Source: Pseudomonas sp. ISL-84 (GTDB taxonomy: Bacteria; Bacillota; Bacilli; Bacillales; Cytobacillaceae). From it: a DNA stretch of 64,000 bases. The notes beneath the pieces are model-generated. The model worked only from the letters and a program-made list of their open reading frames with translations, did no database searches and had not been told where the DNA came from. Every line of letters begins with the position of its first letter. Within the stretch, counting starts at the first letter, position 1. The stretch spans positions 57,888-121,887 of the forward strand of contig JAGGRA010000039.1 in the NCBI GenBank assembly GCA_018613035.1, read 5' to 3'. Positions 44,570-53,239 of this stretch are shown here, piece after piece. The position numbers and the translations under genes are program-made.

Positions 44570-45613
44570 TTATTTACTTTCAGCGTCTTCAATAATATCT
44601 TTGCCGATGACTTCTGCATATTCATCATAAACTGGTGCAAGAGCTTTTTTGAATGCTTCGATTTCAGCATCTGAAAGCTCATTGATTTCAACTTGCCCAT
44701 TTTCTTTTAATTTTGCCAAAGCATCGTCATTAAGCTGTTTAGCCGATTCTCTTGCAAGCTTGGTTCCTTCGTCAACACCTTTTTGTACAACCGCTTTTGT
44801 TTCTTCGTTCAGACTATCCCAAAACTTAGTGTTAGTAAGCAATGCATAGTCAACACGAGTATGGCCCATAATGGTCATATACTTTTGAACTTCGTCAAAC
44901 TTCTTGGATTCAATGTTGCTGAATGTGTTTTCTTGGCCGTCAACAGTTCCCTGCTGAAGAGCAGTGTATAATTCACCAAATGGAATGGAGGCAGACCCTG
45001 CTCCTAACTCATCATATAACGCCTCAAGTAATTGGCCACCTTGCGTACGGATTTTCATGCCTTTCAAATCTTCTGGTTTAGTAATTGGTTTTTTATCATT
45101 AGTCATGTGCTTGGCGCCATTTGGCCACATCGCCTGTCCCAGCACGCCATCTTTTTCTAAGCGCTGAAAGATTTCTTTTCCTTTTTCTCCATCCCAGAAA
45201 GCATTAGCTGCTTCATCAGTTTCAAAAAGGAAAGGCATTGCAGGGATATTGAACCCAGGATCGTTACCAACTAGCTTAGACATATCTGGCAGGATAAATT
45301 GGACGTTATCGGCAACTAAGTTCTGATACTCGTCTTTGTCGCCAAATAAAGAGCTATTAGGATAAACCTGAACTTTTATTTTGCCGCCAGACTCTTCCTC
45401 AATTACCTCTTTCATTTTTAAGGCACCTTGGTGCTTTGGCGTATTTTCAGCTACGACGTGAGAAATTTTAATGGTTATCTCTTGAATTCCGTCACTCTCC
45501 GCTCCGCCGCCTGAGCTTGATCCTTCAGTCTTTTCAGAATTACCGCAGGCTGCCAGGGCGAACATCAATACCAGAGTCAGAGCCGCCAGGAACAGTTTTT
45601 TCATTTTCATCAT
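44570..45613 (-). CDS. dctP: TRAP transporter DctP-type solute-binding lipoprotein
   Basis: The 347-aa protein has a lipoprotein signal (MMKMKKLFLAAL..., lipobox ALAAC) followed by the DctP fold. The substrate carboxylate-binding Arg lies in LKGMKIRTQGG (about 165), and FGELYTALQQGTVDGQENTF is a hallmark. It captures a C4-like acid for DctQM, encoded divergently at 46885. AAAGGGGGAT precedes the ATG, all inside the end of the overlapping dehydrogenase gene. Confidence 0.92.
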   Translation of the reverse strand: MMKMKKLFLAALTLVLMFALAACGNSEKTEGSSSGGGAESDGIQEITIKISHVVAENTPKHQGALKMKEVIEEESGGKIKVQVYPNSSLFGDKDEYQNLVADNVQFILPDMSKLVGNDPGFNIPAMPFLFETDEAANAFWDGEKGKEIFQRLEKDGVLGQAMWPNGAKHMTNDKKPITKPEDLKGMKIRTQGGQLLEALYDELGAGSASIPFGELYTALQQGTVDGQENTFSNIESKKFDEVQKYMTIMGHTRVDYALLTNTKFWDSLNEETKAVVQKGVDEGTKLARESAKQLNDDALAKLKENGQVEINELSDAEIEAFKKALAPVYDEYAEVIGKDIIEDAESK

Positions 45614-46514
45614 TTAAAATCCCCCTTTGTAATAGATAGGTTGAGACAAATTTATTTATCTCTGTATGGTCAGCTTCTTTGTCCAATGCACTGCTAGCTT
45701 CACTGAATCTTTGGTATATGAATTGAGGCAATGAGGTAGCAGCATTTGCATCTTTGAAAAGCTGGTTTGCCATTCCTATGTCTTTTTTTATTAGTTCAAG
45801 AGAAAATCCCGAGTTATACGCTTCTGTCAATATGAAGTTTGGAAACTTATATTCTGTAGAACCGCTTCTTCCGGTACTTTGATTGATCACATGGATGGCT
45901 TTTTCCGGCTCTACACCAAAGTTCTCCAATAATTGAACAGCTTCGCATGATGCTAAAAGATGGGTAGCAGATAAGTAGTTATTGATTGCTTTAATTAAGT
46001 GGCCGCTTCCAGAAGGTCCAACTAATGATATGTTGCTGCCCATGGCCTCTAGCAAACGCTTACATTTCTCGAAATGTATTGCTCTTCCTCCGGCCATAAT
46101 GGTTAACGTCCCATCAACCGCTTTTTTGACTCCCCCGCTAACAGGAGCATCAATAAAACCTATATTGTATTGCTCCAGCTTTTTATGATTTTTTCTAGTA
46201 TCTGCGGGATAAGAACTGCTCATATCAATGATCATGAGGGCATCCTGATTTGTCTGGTTTCCGGAGGTGCTGACAGCTATGATCTCTTCCAGTATTTTAT
46301 TTACGATAACAGAAGAAGGAAGCATCAGAATAATACATTGCACTTGGTGAATCCAATCTTGTATATTGCCGGTATGGCCGCCAGATGCCCGATGTTCTTC
46401 TAATGCGTTTTCACTTACATCTGCCCCAAAAACATTATAGCCTTTTTCCAAGAGGTTTTTTGCCATTGGCAATCCCATTTTTCCAAGCCCGATAAAACCA
46501 ATATTTTTAATCAT
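45540..46514 (-). CDS. 3-hydroxyisobutyrate dehydrogenase / tartronate-semialdehyde reductase family
   Basis: The 324-aa beta-hydroxyacid dehydrogenase has GFIGLGKMGLPMAKNL (about 6-21), DAPVSGGVKKAVDGTL (about 121-136) and the catalytic Lys in LIKAINNYLS. It would reduce tartronate semialdehyde to glycerate or oxidise a 3-hydroxyacid. The final 25 or so residues extend beyond the usual family end and overlap dctP by 74 nt, which is unusual and may come from loss of a former stop. It follows a 51-aa frame with which it overlaps by ATGA. Confidence 0.85.
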   Translation of the reverse strand: MIKNIGFIGLGKMGLPMAKNLLEKGYNVFGADVSENALEEHRASGGHTGNIQDWIHQVQCIILMLPSSVIVNKILEEIIAVSTSGNQTNQDALMIIDMSSSYPADTRKNHKKLEQYNIGFIDAPVSGGVKKAVDGTLTIMAGGRAIHFEKCKRLLEAMGSNISLVGPSGSGHLIKAINNYLSATHLLASCEAVQLLENFGVEPEKAIHVINQSTGRSGSTEYKFPNFILTEAYNSGFSLELIKKDIGMANQLFKDANAATSLPQFIYQRFSEASSALDKEADHTEINKFVSTYLLQRGILNDENEKTVPGGSDSGIDVRPGSLR

Positions 46515-46666
46515 AAAGGAAAAACTCCTTTAAGCTCCTTATGTAAAGAGCCACCCTGCTTTCTTCTTGGATCAAGAGCATCATTTTTCAAAAACCCTTC
46601 GGATCTCTTATGACAATGTATGAAGAATTTTTCGTTTAATGCTAAAGTCCTATTTTTTAATACCAC
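46511..46666 (-). CDS. Small coupled protein of 51 aa, unknown function
   Basis: A GTG at 46666 sits 7 nt after AAGGAGG (46680-46674) and opens a 51-codon frame (VVLKNRTLAL...KELKGVFPL). It ends TGA at 46511-46513, overlapping the ATG of the dehydrogenase by ATGA. The product is basic (many Lys/Arg/His), with no membrane segment and no recognised domain. Its strong ribosome site and stop-start coupling suggest it is translated, at least to deliver ribosomes to the dehydrogenase. It could also be a decayed gene start. Confidence 0.5.
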   Translation of the reverse strand: MVLKNRTLALNEKFFIHCHKRSEGFLKNDALDPRRKQGGSLHKELKGVFPL

Positions 46667-46686
46667 CTTTCGACCTCCTTTTTGGA

Positions 46687-46700
46687 TTTTGGATACAAAA
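46687..46700 (-). promoter_or_regulatory. Possible operator upstream of the minus-strand TRAP/dehydrogenase unit
   Basis: TTTTGGATACAAAA has inverted TTTTG/CAAAA arms and contains the GGATAC core. It lies just upstream of the ribosome site of the 51-aa frame on the minus strand and in the divergent dctP/dctQM region. Confidence 0.35.
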
Positions 46701-46851
46701 TAAATTCTGACAAGGTGTTAATACAGGCTGATGAAAATAGTATAACAAAACAGTTGAATATTGTGAATACACAAAAAATAATAAAAAAATAAAATTTTCT
46801 GTTTATTTTTATTTTCATTTCTTGTATATTGAAAAAGAAACCAAGCACGGA

Positions 46852-46866
46852 TTGGATACAATCCAA
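46852..46866 (+). promoter_or_regulatory. Possible operator directly before the dctQ ribosome site
   Basis: TTGGATACAATCCAA is a perfect inverted repeat (6-bp arms, 3-bp centre), 4 nt upstream of AAAGGAG. The GGAT/ATCC halves are the same as in the five longer dyads, but with a 3-bp spacer. Confidence 0.45.
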
Positions 46867-46884
46867 AAAAAGGAGTTGATTTGT

Positions 46885-47439
46885 ATGAAGCTCTTTAAAT
46901 GGCTCGATCGCATCGAAGAAGGAGCAGCTGGATTGCTATTTATTGGAGGAGTAGTGGTAAGTTTATATGGTGTATTTACTAGATATGTTCTTAATGCACC
47001 ACAGGCATGGGTAACAGAGATTTTCGAATTTCTGCTGGTTTGGGCCATATTTATCGGTTTTGGAATGGCCTTAAAAGACAATCGCCATATTCAAGTAGAG
47101 TTATTGTTTGATTTGCTGCCAAAAGGAGTAAAAAAGATCGTTGCCGGTATTAGTAATATAATAGGAGCGGGGTTCTCCTTTTATCTCGCTTTTTCATCCC
47201 TGGAATTGATAACGCTTTCAAAGGAGCAGGGGATTACTACCATCGATGTTGGTATTCCAATCTGGATTACCTATCTGGTTCTGCCAGTGGGCATGAGTTT
47301 ACTGGGATTGTACTTTATTGTGAAGTCTTATCGTGCATTTACAGGAGATAAACGTGAAATCACAGGAGAACTTGAACATCTCTATGAAGAGATGCAGGAA
47401 TTAAACAAAGAAACTGAGCAGAAGGGAGTAGGAGCATGA
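46885..47439 (+). CDS. dctQ: TRAP transporter small permease DctQ
   Basis: The 184-aa protein has four predicted membrane helices and the DctQ features RYVLNAPQAWVTEIFEFLLVW (split at about 34-54) with a conserved Trp-Glu pair, then KDNRHIQVELLFD. It forms the integral membrane complex with DctM. The ATG at 46885 follows AAAGGAG. Its binding protein DctP is encoded on the opposite strand beyond the shared regulatory region. Confidence 0.9.
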   Translation: MKLFKWLDRIEEGAAGLLFIGGVVVSLYGVFTRYVLNAPQAWVTEIFEFLLVWAIFIGFGMALKDNRHIQVELLFDLLPKGVKKIVAGISNIIGAGFSFYLAFSSLELITLSKEQGITTIDVGIPIWITYLVLPVGMSLLGLYFIVKSYRAFTGDKREITGELEHLYEEMQELNKETEQKGVGA

Positions 47440-48704
47440 GTCCGGTTTTAGTGTTATTTTTGGTGTTTGCCGTTTTGTGTCTTATTCGAGTCCCGATTGC
47501 AGTCAGCTTGGGGTTATCCAGTATCGTCGCTCTTTCAATGATCGATTTTACACTCTATACTGTCATCCAAAAAATGTTTAACTCTTTAAACTCCGCAACA
47601 CTAATGGCTATTCCAGGATTTGTATTTGCCGGAATCATCATGTCAAAAGGCGGTATATCCTTTCATTTGATTGAAGCTCTAAAATCATGGGTGGGCCATA
47701 TTCGCGGAGGACTTGCGGTTGTAACCATCCTTGCATGCATGATTTTTGCAGCTATCTCCGGTTCAAGCCCTGCTACAGCCGCTGCCATCGGAAGCATCAT
47801 GATTCCCGGAATGGTGAAAGCAGGCTATAGCAAGCGTTATGCGATGGGGTTAGTTGCAGCTGCAGGAACGCTAGGAATCCTGATTCCGCCGTCAATCCCT
47901 TTGATCATCTACGCATCGGTTGCGGAAGAATCTGTTGGAAAGCTGTTTGCCGCAGGAATAATCCCTGGCTTATTGCTGGGAGGTATTTTGCTGGTTTCCG
48001 CAATCGTGAATGCAAGAATAAATAATTATGGTAAATTGCCAAAGCAGCCAATGGATGTTCGCTGGAAAAAAACTTATAAAGCTATTTGGGGATTCCTTCT
48101 TCCGGTAATTATTCTAGGAGGGATTTATAGCGGAATTGTAACACCGACTGAAGCTGCCTTTGTTTCATGCTTCTATGGAATCATTGTTTCAGTATTTATT
48201 TATAAAGAAATGTCATTTCCTAAGTTTAGGGAAGTGCTTAAGGAATCAATCAATATTACTTCAATGATTTTCTTAGTTATTGCTTCTGCTATGATATTCG
48301 GAATGTTCTTAACGACTGAACAGGTTCCGCAAAGTTTTGCAGCTTGGATTGAAGAAAGCACAACGAACAAATGGATCTTTATGATTGGTGTCAATTTAAT
48401 GTTCTTCGTACTGGGAATGTTCCTGGAAGCTGTAGCAATTATCTTGATTACACTGCCAATCCTTCTTCCGGTTTTAGTGATGTTTGATATTAATATTATC
48501 CATTTTGCGATCATCATGACCATTAATATGGAATTGGCAATGATTACACCTCCGGTAGGATTAAATCTATTCGTTGTGAGCGGGATAACAAGAGAGAAAG
48601 TAGGGGAAGTGGTAAGAGGGGTTCTTCCTTTCTTTGCACTCATGCTGATTGCACTTATTTTTATTGTAATCTTCCCGCAAATTTCACTATTTTTAGCAAA
48701 ATAA
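47436..48704 (+). CDS. dctM: TRAP transporter large permease DctM
   Basis: A 422-aa membrane protein with about twelve helices and DctM signatures AISGSSPATAAAIGSIMIPGM (split at about 107-127), GTLGILIPPSIPLIIYA and ITPPVGLNLFV. It carries out ion-coupled import of the acid bound by DctP. It overlaps dctQ by ATGA. A FCD-GntR regulator gene follows 37 nt later, probably in the same operon. Confidence 0.93.
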   Translation: MSPVLVLFLVFAVLCLIRVPIAVSLGLSSIVALSMIDFTLYTVIQKMFNSLNSATLMAIPGFVFAGIIMSKGGISFHLIEALKSWVGHIRGGLAVVTILACMIFAAISGSSPATAAAIGSIMIPGMVKAGYSKRYAMGLVAAAGTLGILIPPSIPLIIYASVAEESVGKLFAAGIIPGLLLGGILLVSAIVNARINNYGKLPKQPMDVRWKKTYKAIWGFLLPVIILGGIYSGIVTPTEAAFVSCFYGIIVSVFIYKEMSFPKFREVLKESINITSMIFLVIASAMIFGMFLTTEQVPQSFAAWIEESTTNKWIFMIGVNLMFFVLGMFLEAVAIILITLPILLPVLVMFDINIIHFAIIMTINMELAMITPPVGLNLFVVSGITREKVGEVVRGVLPFFALMLIALIFIVIFPQISLFLAK

Positions 48705-48741
48705 TTCTTGGCAGTTTACATAATGTCTAAGGAGTTTTCAA

Positions 48742-49386
48742 ATGAACCAAGTTAAAGAGTTTCATACACTGCAGGAAAAAGTCACAGATATGATTAGAGA
48801 GTCCATATTCACGCATATATATAAACCAGGGGAAAGATTGATACAAGATGAATTGGCTGCAAGGTTTGGCGTAAGCAGGATGCCTGTAAGGGAGGCGCTT
48901 CGCTGTCTGGAGAGAGAAGGGCTAGTGGCATTTCTACCCCATAAAGGGGCCCAGGTAATTGGCTTCAGAAGGGAAGATATAGAAGAATTATATTATCTGA
49001 GGGCACTCCTGGAAGGCATTACAGTCCAAAAATCTATGAATTTTCTTACTAAAAAGGATAGGGCAGAACTAAACACACTGGTTGGAAAAATGGATCAGGA
49101 TATTGATAACAATGATATGGATTCCTTTATCACCCATAATCATCAGTTTCACCTGCTGCTTCAAAAGGGGTGCAATTGGAAAAAAATAAAATTGCTGACG
49201 AAGGAATTTATTGAGGGTTATCCTGCACATGTTCCAAGCCTCATTCCAAAAACAATGTTTGTTTCGAATGAAGAACATAAACAAATGCTAAGAGCACTTG
49301 AATTGAAGGATCCTATTATGCTTAGGCAGCTGGTTGAAAATCACATCATGAGGGCAGGGAATGCGCTTACTCAAGTAATTGAGTAA
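48742..49386 (+). CDS. GntR-family regulator, FCD type
   Basis: This 214-aa regulator has a winged helix with QDELAARFGVSRMPVREALR (about 34-53) and an FCD domain with HNHQFHLLLQ carrying metal/effector ligands. It resembles the regulator at 53240 in layout and in the SRMP(V/I)REA recognition helix, so both may read similar DNA sites. It lies after dctQM and before the CitE-like gene. CTAAGGAG sets the start. Confidence 0.88.
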   Translation: MNQVKEFHTLQEKVTDMIRESIFTHIYKPGERLIQDELAARFGVSRMPVREALRCLEREGLVAFLPHKGAQVIGFRREDIEELYYLRALLEGITVQKSMNFLTKKDRAELNTLVGKMDQDIDNNDMDSFITHNHQFHLLLQKGCNWKKIKLLTKEFIEGYPAHVPSLIPKTMFVSNEEHKQMLRALELKDPIMLRQLVENHIMRAGNALTQVIE

Positions 49387-49406
49387 GTTATTTCTTCACA
49401 AGAATA

Positions 49407-49419
49407 GGATCCAATATCC
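49407..49419 (+). promoter_or_regulatory. GGAT-N5-ATCC dyad site 3
   Basis: GGATCCAATATCC is identical to the site at 53924 and, like it, sits only a few bases upstream of the ribosome site (AAGGGGGA) of the next gene, here the CitE-like lyase. Confidence 0.65.
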
Positions 49420-49436
49420 ATTAAGGGGGAGTTACG

Positions 49437-50297
49437 ATGGCACCAAAGCGTTCCTATTTATTTGTTCCAGCTATTTCTGAAAAAATGATGGGAAAAGCAA
49501 TATCCAGTGAAGCAGACAGCGTTATTTTCGATTTGGAAGATGCTGTAGCCATGAATGAAAAAGAGATAGCAAGGGAAAGAGCAAAAAACTATTTACTAAA
49601 TTATCCGGCTGAAAAAGACGTATATATTAGAGTCAATGATTTTACTACAGTGTATTGGAGAAAAGACATCGAGTGTGCCGTGGAATCAGGAGCGAAGGGG
49701 ATTATTGTTCCGAAATCGGAAAGCGGCAGCAATATGAAAGTTATTTGCCAAACAGTGATTGAGCTGCTTGATAGAACAGGCAGAAAAGGGGAACGTTTTG
49801 AAGTACTGCCCCTTATCGAAACAGCGTCTGGCGTTCACTTTGCCTATGAAATTGCCAATTCTCATTCCTTAATCCCAAGGCTTGTGTTTGGTTCCATTGA
49901 CTACTCGCTTGATATAGATTGCGAGCTTACGGATGGGGGCGAGGAGCTTTATTATGCAAGGTCACAGATTGTAAACGCATCAAGGGCAGCTGGAATTGGC
50001 AGCCCAGTAGACGCAGTATACCCGGATCTTTCTAGTGAGGATGGACTTAAGAAAGAGGCAGTCCGTGCCAGAATTTCAGGTTTTAAATCCAAGCTGGCCA
50101 TCCACCCGAAACAGCTGCATGTAATCCATGAGGTCTTCACCCCGGATGAAAAAGTATTGGAAGAGGCAAGGGAAATTGTAGAAGCATTTGAAGAGGCAGA
50201 ACAAAAGGGAAGTGCATCTATTTCTGTTCGAAATAAATTGGTGGATTATCCTGTATACAAAAAAGCAAAAGGGTTATTGCAGTATTCAGCTTTATAA
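49437..50297 (+). CDS. CitE/HpcH-type CoA-ester lyase (malyl/citramalyl-CoA lyase-like)
   Basis: The 286-aa TIM-barrel protein has RSYLFVPA (about 5-12), DSVIFDLEDAV with metal-binding Glu/Asp (about 27-37), IRVNDF, VPKSES and LIETASGVHFA. CitE-like enzymes cleave malyl-CoA or (S)-citramalyl-CoA to acetyl-CoA plus glyoxylate or pyruvate. The SucCD-like CoA ligase at 53955 would provide the substrate. A dyad operator lies directly upstream. The Mg-binding acids are present, so it should be catalytic. Confidence 0.85.
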   Translation: MAPKRSYLFVPAISEKMMGKAISSEADSVIFDLEDAVAMNEKEIARERAKNYLLNYPAEKDVYIRVNDFTTVYWRKDIECAVESGAKGIIVPKSESGSNMKVICQTVIELLDRTGRKGERFEVLPLIETASGVHFAYEIANSHSLIPRLVFGSIDYSLDIDCELTDGGEELYYARSQIVNASRAAGIGSPVDAVYPDLSSEDGLKKEAVRARISGFKSKLAIHPKQLHVIHEVFTPDEKVLEEAREIVEAFEEAEQKGSASISVRNKLVDYPVYKKAKGLLQYSAL

Positions 50298-50312
50298 TAA
50301 GGAGAGATCTAT

Positions 50313-51665
50313 ATGGTAACCAGTCAAATTGCCAGAAATATCATCCGTACAAAATTTGGCGAAATCAGCGAAAATGCTGTTTACGAAGCAAAAAGAAGTC
50401 TATTAAACTGGCTGGGCGTTGCTATTGGGGCAGCCAATCATGAGTCGATGGACAAGGTTTTAAATGTTTCAAAATTGATGGAAAGCAGCCCGCAAGCGAC
50501 CATTCTGGGAAGAAAAGAAAAGGCGGATATGCTTTTTGCTGCTTTGCTAAACGGAATGTCCTCCCACATCTATGATTTTGATGATACACTGCTTGAAACG
50601 GTCCTTCATCCTTCTTCACCTGTTTTCCCTGCTGTATTAGCTTATAGCGAATTTAAGAAAAAAACAGGGAAAGAGGTTTTAGAGGCCTTTATTATAGGGT
50701 GTGAGGTACAGGCCAGACTAGCCCTGTCTGTTTATCCTTCCCATTATTGGCGGGGGTGGCATATAACAGGCAGTGTAGGGGGAATTGGAGCCGCTGCGGC
50801 AATGGGCAAGTTATTGGAGCTGGACGAGGAAAGAACCTCCTTTGCCATTGGGATTGCCGCTACAGATCCTACCGGGTTAAGGGAAATGTTTGGAACCATG
50901 ACGAAGCCTTACCATCCGGGAAAAGCGGCTATGAATGGGATGCTTGCTGCATTCATTGCAGGCGAAGGATTTACAAGTTCTAAAAAAGCATTGGAAGCAG
51001 AACGTGGGTTTATCAGCGTTTTATCTGAAGAAAATAAGTTGGAGCTTCTGACAGATAACTGGGGAGATAAATGGGAAATTGAGAAGAACAGCTATAAACC
51101 ATTTGCCAGTGGAATCGTGACCCATCCTGCAATTGACGGTATAATAACAATCCAAAAAGCCCATAACTTAAAGGCTGACGATATTGCAGAAATCACAATA
51201 ACTGGACACCCGCTTGTTAAAGAACTTACCGGAAAGACTAAATTTTCAACAGGGCTGGAAGGCAAGTTTAGTGTATATCATTGTGTGGCTGCAGGCTTCC
51301 TCAATCTAAAAGCAGGTGTAAATGAGTTTACGGGTGAGTTTGTAAATAAACCTGAAGTAAAGGCTTTAAGGTCTAAAATAAACTTAACAATTGATGAAAA
51401 GATAAAAGAAGATCAAGCAAAATTAACAGTGAAACTGACAGATGGAAGAGAGCTTAACCATTTTGTGGAGCATGCTATCGGAAGCAAGGATCTGCCTATG
51501 ACAGATGAGCAATTAATCGAGAAGTTTAAGGACGTAACAGGAAACATTATTAATGGAGAGTCCAAAAATAGATTAATAGATTTAATTTATAGGTTTGAAG
51601 AACTGGAGGATTTGGATATCTTCTTTAATTTATGCAAACCGGTTGAAGCTGCTGGCCGAATTTAG
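50313..51665 (+). CDS. MmgE/PrpD-family protein, copy 1
   Basis: The 450-aa protein has the family's helical N-domain with SLLNWLGVAIGAA, the active-site region SHIYDFDDTLLETVLHPSSPV (split at about 79-99) and KPYHPGKAAMNGMLAA. Relatives are 2-methylcitrate dehydratase, cis-aconitate decarboxylase and iminodisuccinate epimerase. It is about 450 aa, typical for the family, and is sandwiched between the lyase and an SLC13 permease. The reaction could be dehydration or decarboxylation of a di- or tricarboxylate. AAGGAGAG precedes the start. Confidence 0.85.
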   Translation: MVTSQIARNIIRTKFGEISENAVYEAKRSLLNWLGVAIGAANHESMDKVLNVSKLMESSPQATILGRKEKADMLFAALLNGMSSHIYDFDDTLLETVLHPSSPVFPAVLAYSEFKKKTGKEVLEAFIIGCEVQARLALSVYPSHYWRGWHITGSVGGIGAAAAMGKLLELDEERTSFAIGIAATDPTGLREMFGTMTKPYHPGKAAMNGMLAAFIAGEGFTSSKKALEAERGFISVLSEENKLELLTDNWGDKWEIEKNSYKPFASGIVTHPAIDGIITIQKAHNLKADDIAEITITGHPLVKELTGKTKFSTGLEGKFSVYHCVAAGFLNLKAGVNEFTGEFVNKPEVKALRSKINLTIDEKIKEDQAKLTVKLTDGRELNHFVEHAIGSKDLPMTDEQLIEKFKDVTGNIINGESKNRLIDLIYRFEELEDLDIFFNLCKPVEAAGRI

Positions 51666-51688
51666 CTTAAAGAAAGAAGGAGACTAGA

Positions 51689-53152
51689 ATGGGTACTCCG
51701 AATACCAAGGCAAAAGTAAATTTCGTGCCAAAAGCTTCCCGGGCAATTTCTGTTCATTCTTCAAAAATCATTATGCTTTTATCGGGAATTATCTTTGCAG
51801 CAGCCATATATGCAATATTGCCTGGGGAGAATTATTCGGGAAAAGTCATGCTTGCGCTGTTGGCACTAAGTGTTTTTTATTGGACGTTCGAGCCCTTGGA
51901 ACTTGGTGTTACTGCAATCTTACTGCTTGTTCTAATGTTATTGTTCAAAGTTGTTACGATGGAGATTGTCTTTAGCGGTTTTTCATCCCCAGCTATCTTT
52001 CTTATAATAGGCGGAATGATGCTTGCAGAAGGGGTAAATGATACTCCTCTTGCCAAAAGGCTGGCTTATTTTATTTTAGCGAAGTGGGCAGGTACAGCAA
52101 AAGGGCTATTAGCGAGCATCCTTATAATTCCCCAAATTCAAGCGTTTTTTATCCCAGCTGTTGCTGTAAGAGCGACTTTGTTGCTGCCGGTTGCACAAAT
52201 GTCACTTGATCAAATTGGAGTGAAGGAAAATGAGAACCTTCGCAAGATGATTCTGCTGGGGGTAGCATTTGGCGGAACGATAAGCGGAACAGTAGTTATG
52301 ACAGCAGCAATTGGCAATATTTTAACGGTTGAGCTTTTAAAACAATTCCTGGGGATTCAAATTACTTATATTCAATGGTTTATTTACACATTTCCCATTT
52401 GGCTTCTCCTTATTCCTGCGGCCTGGTATGTATTGATTAAATCTTTTCCCTTGCCTGAAGACCGTCAAGAATTTCACCATGTGAAAAAGGAAATGAGAAA
52501 CAAATTGAAAGATATAGGTCCTATTAATCTCGCTGAAAAAAAATGTATAGGAATTTTAACGCTTATTGTTGGGCTTTGGTTTACAGAATCTTTACATGGC
52601 CTGCATCCAAGTATTCCTGCTTTAATAGGCGTCATATTGATGGCGCTGCCAGGTGTGGGCTGTTCAAAGTGGGAGAATATGGTGAAAATTAATTTCGATA
52701 CTATTCTCATAATGGGAGTTACTTTATCCCTGGGCTATGGATTCAATCATTCGGGTGCCGCTGAATTAGTTGGTGGGAGTTTAAGTGCAGACTGGATCAT
52801 TGATTTGCTCCGATCCCCAGTTATAGGCGTTATTTTTATTTTGTTCATCACCCAAATTTTGCATCTTGCAGTAGCAAATGTATCAACCGCTGTTGTCACT
52901 TTGATTCCAATTTTTATCGGATTATCAGCTAAAGCTGGTGCTGACCCTGTGCTTATTTGCATTACAGCCTCTCTGGCATGTTTGCACGGTTATATACTGG
53001 TTGTCGAAGCAACACCCAATATCATCGTTCACAGCACTGGCCAAATCCAACAGAAAGAGTTTGTGATACCGGGACTTCATATGACTATGATTATGATTCT
53101 GGTAACCATTTTTACAGCTGTAACATGGTGGAATTGGATCGGATTTTTATAA
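51689..53152 (+). CDS. SLC13/DASS-family sodium:anion symporter
   Basis: The 487-aa membrane protein has about twelve segments and the family's duplicated substrate-site strings: GGMMLAEGVNDTPLAKR, and in the second half SLGYGFNHSGAA and ANVSTAVVTLIPI. DASS members import succinate, malate, citrate, tartrate and related acids with Na+. The setting between MmgE/PrpD and CoA-ligase genes points to a dicarboxylate or tricarboxylate. AGAAGGAG sets the start. Confidence 0.87.
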   Translation: MGTPNTKAKVNFVPKASRAISVHSSKIIMLLSGIIFAAAIYAILPGENYSGKVMLALLALSVFYWTFEPLELGVTAILLLVLMLLFKVVTMEIVFSGFSSPAIFLIIGGMMLAEGVNDTPLAKRLAYFILAKWAGTAKGLLASILIIPQIQAFFIPAVAVRATLLLPVAQMSLDQIGVKENENLRKMILLGVAFGGTISGTVVMTAAIGNILTVELLKQFLGIQITYIQWFIYTFPIWLLLIPAAWYVLIKSFPLPEDRQEFHHVKKEMRNKLKDIGPINLAEKKCIGILTLIVGLWFTESLHGLHPSIPALIGVILMALPGVGCSKWENMVKINFDTILIMGVTLSLGYGFNHSGAAELVGGSLSADWIIDLLRSPVIGVIFILFITQILHLAVANVSTAVVTLIPIFIGLSAKAGADPVLICITASLACLHGYILVVEATPNIIVHSTGQIQQKEFVIPGLHMTMIMILVTIFTAVTWWNWIGFL

Positions 53153-53177
53153 AAATTCAAAAAATAGCTGAAAACTA

Positions 53178-53206
53178 TAGACATGTTAAATTGGATCCTA
53201 TATCCT
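53178..53206 (+). promoter_or_regulatory. Promoter with GGAT-N5-ATCC dyad site 4
   Basis: TAGACA (53178-53183), a 17-bp spacer and TATCCT (53201-53206) mirror the promoter at 39443. The dyad GGATCCTATATCC at 53193-53205 overlaps the -10. Being right before a GntR gene, it fits autoregulation. Confidence 0.65.
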
Positions 53207-53239
53207 AAAGCTAAAATAGGAATAGGAAAGGATTTAAAA

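Noticed and set aside
46657..46866. A 69-codon minus-strand frame covering the divergent control region
   Set aside because: It covers AT-rich promoter DNA and has a poor start; the 51-aa frame in another phase has the ribosome site instead.
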